DNA of 64,000 nucleotides from Pacificispira sp040217575. GTDB lineage: Bacteria; Pseudomonadota; Alphaproteobacteria; UBA8366; Aestuariispiraceae. The stretch lies in NCBI GenBank assembly GCA_040217575.1, contig JAVJPW010000006.1, positions 1,469,215 to 1,533,214 on the forward strand, in the 5' to 3' direction. This document shows, piece after piece, positions 26,583-34,641 of this stretch. The position numbers and the translations under genes were made by a program. The notes under the pieces were generated by a model that was given only the letters and a program-made list of their open reading frames with translations, searched no databases and was not told where the DNA came from. The stretch's first letter is position 1; every line of letters begins with the position of its first letter.

Positions 26583-27683
26583 ATGGCCCCAATCGACACA
26601 GCGAAAGAGGATGCGCGTTGGATGGCGGCCGCCTTGCGGCTTGCCGAACGCGGTCTTGGCCGTGTCGCCCCCAATCCCGCGGTCGGATGTATTCTAGTGC
26701 GTGACGGGCGCCCCGTCGGGCGGGGCTGGACGCAACCTGGCGGGCGTCCCCATGCGGAAACCGAAGCCCTGTCCCGAGCGGGCGCCGAAGCCCGTGGCGC
26801 AACTGCCTATGTCACGCTGGAACCCTGCAGTCATACCGGAAAAACCGGACCGTGCGCTGACGCACTAATCGCGGCCGGAATTTCCAGGGCGGTTATCGCG
26901 ATGGAAGATCCGGATGACCGGGTGTCAGGTCGCGGAATTGCAATGCTTGAAGCGGCCGGAATTGACCTGTCGGTCGGTATTCTGCACGAAGAGGCGCAGC
27001 ATCTGAACCAGGGGTTCGTCTTAAATCGAACAACAGGGCGGCCGCTTGTTACACTGAAACTGGCGACCAGCCTGGATGGCCGGATTGCCACTGCGACCGG
27101 TGAAAGCAAATGGATTACCGGCGACGCAGCCCGGCAGGACGCGCATATGCTGCGTATGATGCACGATGCCGTCCTGGTCGGTATCGGCACCGTGCTGGCG
27201 GACGATCCGGCCCTTACCTGCCGGTTGCCCGGACTTCACGCCGATGGCGGCGTGCGGGTCGTGCTGGACAGCCAGGGTCGCCTGCCCACCGCGTCCAAAT
27301 TCTGCGATGGCACAATGACGTCCATACAGATAACCGCCACGGGGTGCGCCGCACCGCCGATCCGGAATGTGGCGCGGATGGAAATTCCACCAGACGCTGG
27401 GGAGCCAGGGATTTCCGTTCCCGAGGTGCTGCGGGCACTTGCATCACGCGGCATCACCAGAGTGATGGTGGAAGGCGGCGGCAAGGTGGCGGCATCCTTC
27501 CTTGCGGCCGGCATGGTGGATCGAATCCAGTGGTATCGCGCAGGAATTCTGTTGGGGGCGGACGGGGTGCCATGTATCGCGGCGCGAACGGTCGACGACC
27601 TGGCGACGGTGGAACGTTTCCGGTTCACCGGCGCACGAACCCTTGGCGCGGACCGCGTTGACTGCCTTGAACGGGTGACGTGA
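26583..27683 (+). CDS. ribD: Bifunctional riboflavin deaminase/reductase
   Basis: Deaminates and then reduces the pyrimidine intermediate of riboflavin synthesis. The 366 residues hold an N-terminal cytidine-deaminase-like domain with zinc ligands H57 and C82, C91 and catalytic E59 (RPHAETEAL; LEPCSHTGKTGPCADAL). The reductase domain starts near residue 155 (TLKLATSLDGRIATATGESK). The stop codon shares one base with the start of the M23 peptidase gene (TGATG). No FMN riboswitch is recognisable in front of it. Confidence 0.95.
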   Translation: MAPIDTAKEDARWMAAALRLAERGLGRVAPNPAVGCILVRDGRPVGRGWTQPGGRPHAETEALSRAGAEARGATAYVTLEPCSHTGKTGPCADALIAAGISRAVIAMEDPDDRVSGRGIAMLEAAGIDLSVGILHEEAQHLNQGFVLNRTTGRPLVTLKLATSLDGRIATATGESKWITGDAARQDAHMLRMMHDAVLVGIGTVLADDPALTCRLPGLHADGGVRVVLDSQGRLPTASKFCDGTMTSIQITATGCAAPPIRNVARMEIPPDAGEPGISVPEVLRALASRGITRVMVEGGGKVAASFLAAGMVDRIQWYRAGILLGADGVPCIAARTVDDLATVERFRFTGARTLGADRVDCLERVT

Positions 27684-28501
27684 TGCGCACAATGGTTGCC
27701 CTGGCGTTGCTGGTCGCGGCCGCCTGCGCCGAAGTGGAAATTCCCGAACTCCCGCCAGAGACGGAAACGGACTGCACATGGGGGCTTTTCTGCTTCACGA
27801 CAACGACCTATGCCGACGGACATGGCGTTAGCGTGGACTTTTCCTACGATGGACAAAGCGACACTACCTATCTTCTGATCATCCGCACCGATCAGCGTTC
27901 GATGGAAGGGGGGTATGAGGATCGGATCGAACTGATCCTGGACGGACCGATGGAACGGCAGATCCTGGATCTTCTGGCCGCACCCGGCACGGACTTTTCC
28001 TACAACTGGCGTTTCACCGTTCATCCGATGGACCCGGATTTCACCCCGACCCCGGAAGAATATGTCTATGCCTACCCATTCAGTCCGGAAGGCGCATTTC
28101 CTGTTCTGCAGGGGCCTGGCGGTGACGGGGCAGGGGCACATGCAACGCATCGCGGGGCGCAGGAAAATGCCGTAGATTGGGCCCTGCCGATTGGGACGGA
28201 GATCCTGGCCGCACGCGATGGCGTGGTGGCCGTTGCCTATGACGGGTCGCGCCTGCGCTGGCACGGCCATGAAAACCTTGTCATCGTACGGCATGACGAC
28301 GGGACTTTCGCTTGGTACGGGCATCTGTTGCCGGGGGGCGCATTCGTTTCCGCCGGAGATCGCGTCACGACGGGCATGCCAATCGGTCTGTCGGGCAATT
28401 CGGGTTATTCATCGGAACCGCACCTGCATTTCCAGGTGTCTGTTCCGACGCCCGGAGGCGCTGAGGCGTTTCGGTCACTGCCGGTGCGTTTTGAAAACTG
28501 A
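27683..28501 (+). CDS. M23 family metallopeptidase, probable lipoprotein
   Basis: A 272-residue protein. The N terminus (MRTMVALALLVAAAC) is a signal with a possible lipobox ending at C15. The C-terminal half is an M23/LytM peptidase: THRGAQENAVDWALPIGTEI with the first histidine and aspartate, then GHLLPGGAFV and the HLHFQV zinc motif. This ligand spacing is the variant H...A.D form, not H-x3-D. M23 enzymes cut peptidoglycan cross-links or act as adaptors. Its place between ribD and ribE, coupled to ribD by a TGATG junction, is unusual for a riboflavin operon. Confidence 0.85.
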   Translation: MRTMVALALLVAAACAEVEIPELPPETETDCTWGLFCFTTTTYADGHGVSVDFSYDGQSDTTYLLIIRTDQRSMEGGYEDRIELILDGPMERQILDLLAAPGTDFSYNWRFTVHPMDPDFTPTPEEYVYAYPFSPEGAFPVLQGPGGDGAGAHATHRGAQENAVDWALPIGTEILAARDGVVAVAYDGSRLRWHGHENLVIVRHDDGTFAWYGHLLPGGAFVSAGDRVTTGMPIGLSGNSGYSSEPHLHFQVSVPTPGGAEAFRSLPVRFEN

Positions 28502-28556
28502 ACTATGGCATGTTGCGGCGTTTGCCTTCTTCGGCGGAAAGCGTAAATAGTGGGGC

Positions 28557-28590
28557 GGGGAGCCGGGAGGCTCCCCTGTTTTGCTTTTGT
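28557..28590 (+). terminator. Strong hairpin with T-rich tail between the M23 gene and ribE
   Basis: GGGGAGCC (28557-28564), loop GGGA, GGCTCCCC (28569-28576), then TGTTTTGCTTTT. The 8-bp GC-rich stem and T-rich run look like a Rho-independent terminator or attenuator. Because it splits ribD from ribE, it could separate two transcription units or tune ribE-H expression. Confidence 0.7.
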
Positions 28591-28619
28591 GCATTTTCAA
28601 TCCGAAGGACAGGCAGTCG

Positions 28620-29225
28620 ATGTTTACAGGCATTATCACGGACCGCGGGCGGATCCTGTCGCGGGAAGACCGCGGGGATGTGCGTTTTGTCGTAGCCTGT
28701 TCCTATGATGCATCCGGCATCGACATGGGGGCATCTATCGCATGTTCCGGCTGTTGTCTGACGGTGGTCGACAAGGGCACGGATGACGGCAAACGCAATT
28801 GGTTTGCGGTCGACGTTTCGGAAGAGTCGCTGTCGAAAACGACTCTGCGCGGCTGGCAGGCCGGTACGGGTGTGAATTTGGAACGCGCCTTGCGCCTGGG
28901 GGATGAACTGGGCGGTCATTTCGTCCTGGGGCATGTTGACGGTGTTGCATCCATAGAAGCGATTGCGCCGGAAGGCGACAGTCTTCGTTTCACGTTCAGG
29001 GCGCCGGGGGAACTGCGAAAGTATATTGCGCCTAAGGGATCCATTGTTCTGGACGGCGTGTCCCTGACGGTGAACGAGGTCGGGGAAGAGACTTTTGGCG
29101 TCAATATCATCCCGCATACCGCGGATGTTACCGGGTTCGGTACCGCGAATGTCGGGGATCTTGTAAATCTTGAGGTCGATGCGCTTGCCCGATATGTTGC
29201 GCGCCTCTTGGGACAGGAAGGATAG
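28620..29225 (+). CDS. ribE: Riboflavin synthase, alpha chain
   Basis: Dismutates two 6,7-dimethyl-8-ribityllumazines to riboflavin. The 201 residues begin MFTGIITDRGRI, the invariant N terminus, and contain two lumazine-binding repeats. The first holds ACSGCCLTVV and the second GSIVLDGVSLTVNEV; between them is GHFVLGHVDG. The start ATG is at 28620, 6 bp before ribBA begins at the 3' end. Confidence 0.95.
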   Translation: MFTGIITDRGRILSREDRGDVRFVVACSYDASGIDMGASIACSGCCLTVVDKGTDDGKRNWFAVDVSEESLSKTTLRGWQAGTGVNLERALRLGDELGGHFVLGHVDGVASIEAIAPEGDSLRFTFRAPGELRKYIAPKGSIVLDGVSLTVNEVGEETFGVNIIPHTADVTGFGTANVGDLVNLEVDALARYVARLLGQEG

Positions 29226-29231
29226 CCACAG

Positions 29232-30389
29232 ATGGCATCTGACAAACTGGCAAGCGTTTCCAAACAGGACATCGCCCGCGCCGCGGACGATCTGGCATTC
29301 CTGTCTTCGATCGAAGAGATCATCGAGGAAGCCCGCAATGGACGGATGTTCGTTCTTGTCGATGACGAGGACCGGGAAAACGAAGGCGACCTGGTTATTC
29401 CGGGGCAGATGGCTACCCCCGAAGCCATCAACTTCATGGCCAAGTTCGGGCGTGGACTGATCTGTCTGGCCTTGCCGGGTGACCAGGTGGACCGCCTGGG
29501 CCTGACTTTGATGCCGCAGAAGAATGCCAGTCGCTTCGGGACGGCCTTTACCGTTTCGATTGAAGCCCGCGAAGGTGTGACAACCGGCATTTCCGCGCCT
29601 GATCGTGCCCGCACAATCGCCGCGGCCATTTCACCGGATGCCACGCCAGAGGATATCACGACCCCGGGTCATATCTTTCCCCTGTTGGCCCGCGATGGGG
29701 GCGTTCTGGTTCGCGCCGGCCATACCGAAGCCGCAGTCGACCTTTCGCGGTTGGCGGGGTTGAACCCGTCCGGCGTTATCTGCGAGATCATGAATGACGA
29801 CGGTGAGATGGCGCGGCTTCCGGATCTGATTCAATTCGCGCAGTATCACGGTCTGAAAATCGGTGCGATTGCCGATCTGATCGCCTATCGCCGCAAGAAC
29901 GACCGTGTCGTGGAGCGGACTGAAAGTACCAAAATCTCATCGGTCCATGGCGGCGAATTCGACATGCATGTCTATGTAAACAGCATTTCCTATGCTGAAC
30001 ATGTAGCGCTGGTAAAAGGCGACCCGTCTGCGGACGGTCCCGTCATGGTGCGGATGCATGCGCTGAACGTCCTGGATGACGTTTTGATGGATTCGGAAAG
30101 CGGAAAGGCAGGCGACCTTCAGCGGGCGATGGACATGATCGGTGATGCGGGACGGGGGGTTGTCGTCCTGATCCGCGAGCCGCATCCCAAGTCGCTTTCT
30201 GACCGTGTCCGGCTTCGCGAAAACAAGACAGTCGAAACAGCAGAACTTCGTGACTACGGGGTAGGCGCGCAAATTCTGACGGACCTTGGGGTCAGCGATA
30301 TGATATTGCTGTCGAACACGGAACGAACCGTCATCGGTCTGGACGGCTATGGCCTTCGGATCGTCGACCGGAAACCGCTTTCGGATTGA
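29232..30389 (+). CDS. ribBA: 3,4-dihydroxy-2-butanone 4-phosphate synthase with degenerate GTP cyclohydrolase II domain
   Basis: A 385-residue RibBA-type fusion. The N-terminal RibB domain is intact: FVLVDDEDRENEGDL, the GTAFTVSIEAREGVTTGIS segment and AGHTEAAVDL. The C-terminal RibA-like domain begins near residue 225. Where active GTP cyclohydrolases II have the zinc cysteines (C-x10-C-x-C in HSECLTGD...RCDCG), this protein reads MVRMHALNVLDDVLMDSESG with no cysteine. The RQEGRG loop reads IREPHP. I infer the second half lacks GTP cyclohydrolase activity and a separate RibA is needed. Flavin genes ribE and ribH flank it. Confidence 0.9.
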   Translation: MASDKLASVSKQDIARAADDLAFLSSIEEIIEEARNGRMFVLVDDEDRENEGDLVIPGQMATPEAINFMAKFGRGLICLALPGDQVDRLGLTLMPQKNASRFGTAFTVSIEAREGVTTGISAPDRARTIAAAISPDATPEDITTPGHIFPLLARDGGVLVRAGHTEAAVDLSRLAGLNPSGVICEIMNDDGEMARLPDLIQFAQYHGLKIGAIADLIAYRRKNDRVVERTESTKISSVHGGEFDMHVYVNSISYAEHVALVKGDPSADGPVMVRMHALNVLDDVLMDSESGKAGDLQRAMDMIGDAGRGVVVLIREPHPKSLSDRVRLRENKTVETAELRDYGVGAQILTDLGVSDMILLSNTERTVIGLDGYGLRIVDRKPLSD

Positions 30390-30402
30390 TCGGACCAACG
30401 AA

Positions 30403-30858
30403 ATGTCTGAAAACCCGCATATCCTGATTATCGAAGCCCCCTATTATGCGGAAATTTCCGCAGAATTGGCCCGTGGCGCCATCGCCGAACTGGAGGCACA
30501 GGGCGCGACCTATGAGAGGTTGGAGGTCTTTGGCGTTTTCGAACTGCCGGCCGCCATTGCCATGGCGGACGCGGGCCCCGAACATTTCGACGGATATCTT
30601 GCCCTTGGCTGTGTTATCCGGGGGGAAACGACGCATTACGACTATGTCTGCAACGAAAGCGCGCGCGGGCTGATGAATCTGTCCGTCGACCGGCATCTGG
30701 CAATCGGCTACGGCGTCGTGACAGTGGAAAACGAAGCCCAGGCTTGGGCCCGTGCCAGGGTCGACGAAAAGAACAAGGGGCGCGACGCTGCGGCCGCGTG
30801 CCTGAAAATGATCGGACTGCGGTATCGGTTCGGACTGGAAAAGGCACTAGGATCATGA
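30403..30858 (+). CDS. ribH: 6,7-dimethyl-8-ribityllumazine synthase
   Basis: Condenses the RibB product with the RibD-derived pyrimidine. The 151 residues show PHILIIEAPYYAEISAELAR, the VFGVFELPAAIAMA loop and the catalytic region ALGCVIRGETTHYDYVCNES with the conserved histidine. The stop overlaps the nusB start (ATGA at 30855). Start at ATG 30403; 13 bases separate it from the ribBA stop. Confidence 0.95.
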   Translation: MSENPHILIIEAPYYAEISAELARGAIAELEAQGATYERLEVFGVFELPAAIAMADAGPEHFDGYLALGCVIRGETTHYDYVCNESARGLMNLSVDRHLAIGYGVVTVENEAQAWARARVDEKNKGRDAAAACLKMIGLRYRFGLEKALGS

Positions 30859-31334
30859 GCCAACCGGCGGAATCAGCATCGCCCAAACAATCCCGCGCAA
30901 GCCGACGTGCTGCGCGTCTTGCGGCGGTGCAGGCACTTTACGACATGGAAATTTCAGGCCACGTGGCTTTGCAGGCCCTGGACGGTTTTCGCGCGCGGGG
31001 CGGAACGGCCGACCTGGATGGTGAAATGATCCCGGCGGACGAAAAGTTTTTTACCGAACTCCTGAAAGGGGTCACAACGGAACGAAACGACCTGGACCGC
31101 CTGATCGGGGAGGCGTTGCAAAAAGGACGGCAGGTCAGCAACCTGGAAACCGTGCTTCGGTCCATACTGCGCTGCGGTGCATATGAGATGGCGCGCCGTG
31201 ACGACATCGATGCCGCCGTCGTGATCAATGAATATGTGACCGTAGCCGCCGCCTATTATGATGCGGGTGAGACAAGTTTCGTAAACGGCGTCCTTGACCG
31301 GCTGGGCCGGGTTCTTCGGGAAAATGATGACTGA
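30855..31334 (+). CDS. nusB: Transcription antitermination factor NusB
   Basis: Forms the NusB-NusE complex that prevents early termination in rRNA operons. The 159 residues show ASRRAARLAAVQALYDMEIS and the C-terminal pattern RQVSNLETVLRSILRCGAYE, then VINEYVTVAAAYYDAGETSF and VNGVLDRLGR, diagnostic for NusB. Translation is coupled to ribH by a 4-bp overlap, and the 3' end overlaps the thiL start by several bases. Confidence 0.95.
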   Translation: MSQPAESASPKQSRASRRAARLAAVQALYDMEISGHVALQALDGFRARGGTADLDGEMIPADEKFFTELLKGVTTERNDLDRLIGEALQKGRQVSNLETVLRSILRCGAYEMARRDDIDAAVVINEYVTVAAAYYDAGETSFVNGVLDRLGRVLRENDD

Positions 31335-32301
31335 CACGGTCGGGCTGGGCGAATTCGGACGGATAGCCCGGTATTTCAGACCTCTCAGCAGCGGCGCCGC
31401 GGGGGCACTGAACCTGGAAGACGACGCGGCACTTCTGACGTCGCCGGGCCAGGGGGCGTATGCGGTTACTGTCGATACGCTAACCGAAGGTGTGCATTTT
31501 GTCGGAAATGAGCCGCCGGTTCTGATCGCCCGCAAGGCGATGCGGGTCAACCTGTCAGACCTTGCGGGTATGGGCGCGCGGCCTGTGGGCTATTTCCTGG
31601 CTTTATCCCTGCCGCCAAAGATTGACGATGGGTGGGTGGAAGCGTTCGCAACCGGACTGGAAGCGGATCAGTCCGAGTTCGGATGGTCTCTTCTGGGCGG
31701 CGACAGTACATCGGCGGAAAACCGCGTTACCGTGACAATCACCGCGATGGGTGAGGTGGCGCCCGAAGCCGCCTTGCGCCGGTCGGCGGGGCGGGTTGGT
31801 GACAGTATTTTCGTATCAGGTACGATTGGCGATGCCGCGTTGGGCCTAGGCGTCGCGCAGGGCCGTTTTTTTGAAACGGCGGCGACAGCGTCCTTGCTGG
31901 ACCGCTATCGCCTTCCACAGCCGCGAATTGACCTGGGCCTTGCCATGGCGGGCGTCGCCCATGCCGGCATGGATATTTCGGACGGGCTGGTGGCGGACCT
32001 GAGGCACCTATGCAACGCGTCGAAAGTCGGCGCGCGAATCCAGGCCGCCGACATCCCCCTATCCGATGCGGCGGCGACCCTTATTGCGGACGATCCGGCC
32101 CTTTTTACGGAGGCCATCACCGGCGGAGATGACTACGAACTTCTGTTGTGTGGCCCGCCGGATGCGATCAAGGATGCTGCCACCGCATGCGGAACGCCGG
32201 TCCGGTGCATTGGAACCATCGTCGATGAGCCCGGAATCGCGGTACTGGACCGGGACGGGGTGCCGATGTCTTTTACGCGTGAAGGCTACCGTCACGGCTG
32301 A
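31324..32301 (+). CDS. thiL: Thiamine-monophosphate kinase
   Basis: Phosphorylates thiamine monophosphate to thiamine pyrophosphate. The 325 residues (ATG 31324; an adjacent in-frame ATG at 31327 is equally possible) include the metal-binding DDAALL region, VTVDTLTEGVHFVG, NLSDLAGMGARP, LLGGDSTSAEN, and DISDGLVADLRHLC, all typical of ThiL. It overlaps the nusB end by 11 bp, which is the normal order in this family of operons. Confidence 0.95.
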   Translation: MMTDTVGLGEFGRIARYFRPLSSGAAGALNLEDDAALLTSPGQGAYAVTVDTLTEGVHFVGNEPPVLIARKAMRVNLSDLAGMGARPVGYFLALSLPPKIDDGWVEAFATGLEADQSEFGWSLLGGDSTSAENRVTVTITAMGEVAPEAALRRSAGRVGDSIFVSGTIGDAALGLGVAQGRFFETAATASLLDRYRLPQPRIDLGLAMAGVAHAGMDISDGLVADLRHLCNASKVGARIQAADIPLSDAAATLIADDPALFTEAITGGDDYELLLCGPPDAIKDAATACGTPVRCIGTIVDEPGIAVLDRDGVPMSFTREGYRHG

Positions 32302-32351
32302 ACGGTGGTAGAATTTGCCTTTGTCCGTATGTCTTGGGCGGTTCGGATCGT

Positions 32352-32789
32352 ATGAAAAAGATACTGCTTATTCTAATTATTCTCCTGCTCGCCGGTGGCG
32401 GTGGAGGCGGGTACTACTATTTCTTCATTCTGGCGGCGGAAGGAGAAATGGCTGAAGAGCCGGAACCGCCGCCCGACATCCGCTTTATTGAGATGGACAG
32501 CCTGCGTATTCCTGTGATCCGTGGCGGTGCGGTTGTGAATTATGTGGCGATCACGGTGTCGCTGGAAACGATCGGGCCGGAAAATGAAGAGTTTGCAATT
32601 TCCCTTCTGCCGCGGCTGCGGAATGCGTTCCTGACGGATCTGAATGGATATTTTGCTACGGTTCCGGTCGAAGACAGGATCATGGTGCGGTCGGTGAAAC
32701 GGCGCCTGATGGTGTTGAGCGAACGCGTGCTGGGCCCGGGCGTCATAACGGACGTTCTGATCCAAAATGCCTTCAAGCAAAGCGGTTAG
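32352..32789 (+). CDS. FliL-like single-pass membrane protein
   Basis: A 145-residue protein. The N terminus has one membrane helix (KKILLILIILLLAGGGGGGY), then an acidic, proline-rich linker (EEPEPPPD). The periplasmic domain has VNYVAITVSLETIGPENEEF and AFLTDLNGYFA, the shape of FliL/stomatin-like basal-body proteins. FliL associates with flagellar stators, but no basal-body gene is adjacent; the nearest flagellar genes are the motA-motB-motB set about 17 kb away. It may be a non-flagellar relative. Start at ATG 32352. Confidence 0.65.
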   Translation: MKKILLILIILLLAGGGGGGYYYFFILAAEGEMAEEPEPPPDIRFIEMDSLRIPVIRGGAVVNYVAITVSLETIGPENEEFAISLLPRLRNAFLTDLNGYFATVPVEDRIMVRSVKRRLMVLSERVLGPGVITDVLIQNAFKQSG

Positions 32790-32899
32790 CCGTTTTAGTC
32801 GCCGGCCGCACAAAGTCTTGTCCCGGAATTTGCGTGACCGGTGCATCCGTGGACGCTAGATTTCCGCACCCACAGACAACGCTTTGGATTGATTGAGAT

Positions 32900-34498
32900 A
32901 TGAGAGATCTGGAACGCCCCGGCCGCTCCCCGTCACATGCACCAAACGGCATGGTGGCGACATCCCACATGCTGTCGTCACAGGTCGCACTTGATGTTCT
33001 GCAGCGGGGCGGAAACGCCATGGATGCCGCGATTGCCGCATGCGCGACCCAATGCGTCGTCGAACCCGGTTCGACCGGTATCGGCGGGGATAATTTCTGT
33101 ATCTATGCGCCAGGTGGCGAAGAAAGCGAAATTGTCGCATTCAACGGGTCCGGGAAGGCGGGCGCGGACTATAACCTTGGATATTTCCAAGAACAGGGAA
33201 TCGAGGAGATCGGGCGCGATGTCCATTCCGTGTCCATTCCCGGTGCAATTGATGCGTGGTTCCGGCTGCACCAGACGCATGGCAAGATGTCCTGGGGCGA
33301 GTTATTCCAGCCGGCAATCGGGTATGCCCGCGACGGCTATCCGATCAGCAATCGCATCCATCGGGATCTGAATGCCGAACACGAACTTCTGGCCGCCACG
33401 CCGTCGGCCGCCGAAGCCCTGCTGCAGGACGGTAAGGTTCCGGCGGTGGGCGCGCGTCACGCGCAGCCGAAGCTGGCGTCCACACTGAAACGCATCGCCG
33501 AAGAAGGACGGGACGGTTTCTATGCCGGTCCGGTGGCGGACGACATCGTCTCCTACCTTCAGTCGCTGGGCGGTTTGCAGACCGTCGATGATATGAAGAA
33601 TACGCAAGGCATCTTCGTTACTCCGATTTCCGGTGCCTTCCGGGATCTGACCATCTGGGAATGCCCGCCGAATGGCCAGGGTGTCATCGCGCTGTTGCTG
33701 ATGAAGGCGATGCAGAAGCTGGATGTGGACCGGGATGCCGGCCCGATTGAACTGGAACGTATCCACCGGGAGATTGAGGCGTGCCGCATGGCCTATCAGG
33801 CCCGCAACCTTTATCTGGCGGACCCGGACTTTGCGCCGGTGCCGGTGGAAGAATTGCTGTCGGATGCCTATGCGCAGTCTATTGTGGACCGCATCGACCC
33901 GACGCGCGCGCAATTCCCGACCCCGGACATGACGCTGCCCAAGCACAAAAGTACGGTCTATATTTCGATCGTGGACAAGGACCGGAACGCGTGCAGTTTC
34001 ATCAATACTCTGTTCTACAGTTTCGGCAGTGGCCTTGTTGCGCCGGAAAGCGGCGTCCTGCTTCAGAACCGGGCAATGGGCTTCACCCTGGAACCGGGGC
34101 ATCCCAACGTGATCGAAGGCGGTAAGCGTCCGCTGCATACCATCATTCCCGGAATGGCAACGCGGGATGGAAAGGTGCAGCTTAGCTTTGGCGTGATGGG
34201 CGGGCACTATCAGGCGATGGGACAGACGCAGTTTCTGACGCGCTATGTCGACTATGGACTGGATATCCAGGAAGCCATGGACCGCCCGCGTTTCATGCCC
34301 GACCCGTTTGACGGCACGGTCGAGTTCGAAGGCGCCATTCCGGATGATATCCGTGCCGAACTGATCGCGCGCGGTCATGACCTGGTCGCGCCGCGAGCGC
34401 CCGTGGGCGGCAGTCAGGCGATCGCCATTGACTGGGAAAACGGGATCCTGACCGGCGGGTCCGACCCGCGCAAGGACGGCTGCGCAATCGGGTACTAA
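32900..34498 (+). CDS. ggt: Gamma-glutamyltransferase family protein
   Basis: A 532-residue Ntn hydrolase that splits gamma-glutamyl bonds, classically of glutathione. The autocleavage and nucleophile threonine fits T352 in HKSTVYISIVDKDRNACSFI. The FYSFGSGLVAPESGVLLQNR loop follows, and later comes KRPLHTIIPGM. The first half carries GGNAMDAAIA and EPGSTGIGG. There is no signal peptide, unlike the periplasmic Ggt of enterobacteria, so it is probably cytoplasmic. This branch also includes cephalosporin acylase-like and other amide-cleaving enzymes, so glutathione is not assured as the substrate. Confidence 0.88.
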   Translation: MRDLERPGRSPSHAPNGMVATSHMLSSQVALDVLQRGGNAMDAAIAACATQCVVEPGSTGIGGDNFCIYAPGGEESEIVAFNGSGKAGADYNLGYFQEQGIEEIGRDVHSVSIPGAIDAWFRLHQTHGKMSWGELFQPAIGYARDGYPISNRIHRDLNAEHELLAATPSAAEALLQDGKVPAVGARHAQPKLASTLKRIAEEGRDGFYAGPVADDIVSYLQSLGGLQTVDDMKNTQGIFVTPISGAFRDLTIWECPPNGQGVIALLLMKAMQKLDVDRDAGPIELERIHREIEACRMAYQARNLYLADPDFAPVPVEELLSDAYAQSIVDRIDPTRAQFPTPDMTLPKHKSTVYISIVDKDRNACSFINTLFYSFGSGLVAPESGVLLQNRAMGFTLEPGHPNVIEGGKRPLHTIIPGMATRDGKVQLSFGVMGGHYQAMGQTQFLTRYVDYGLDIQEAMDRPRFMPDPFDGTVEFEGAIPDDIRAELIARGHDLVAPRAPVGGSQAIAIDWENGILTGGSDPRKDGCAIGY

Positions 34499-34641
34499 AT
34501 TCCGGACCTGATTTGATCCGCCGGGCTACCAATTTTGTGATCGCCTGGATGCTTGGCCATTCGGGCCGCAGGCTGTATTCAGGGGGCCGTTTCATCGCCC
34601 GATTCCGCGCTTAAGGGCACTTAAGAAAGGCACCGGTATTC

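Noticed and set aside
26022..28619. FMN riboswitch in front of ribD, the M23 gene or ribE
   Set aside because: The conserved RFN-element blocks are not visible in the short gaps. The only structure is the simple 8-bp hairpin at 28557-28576.
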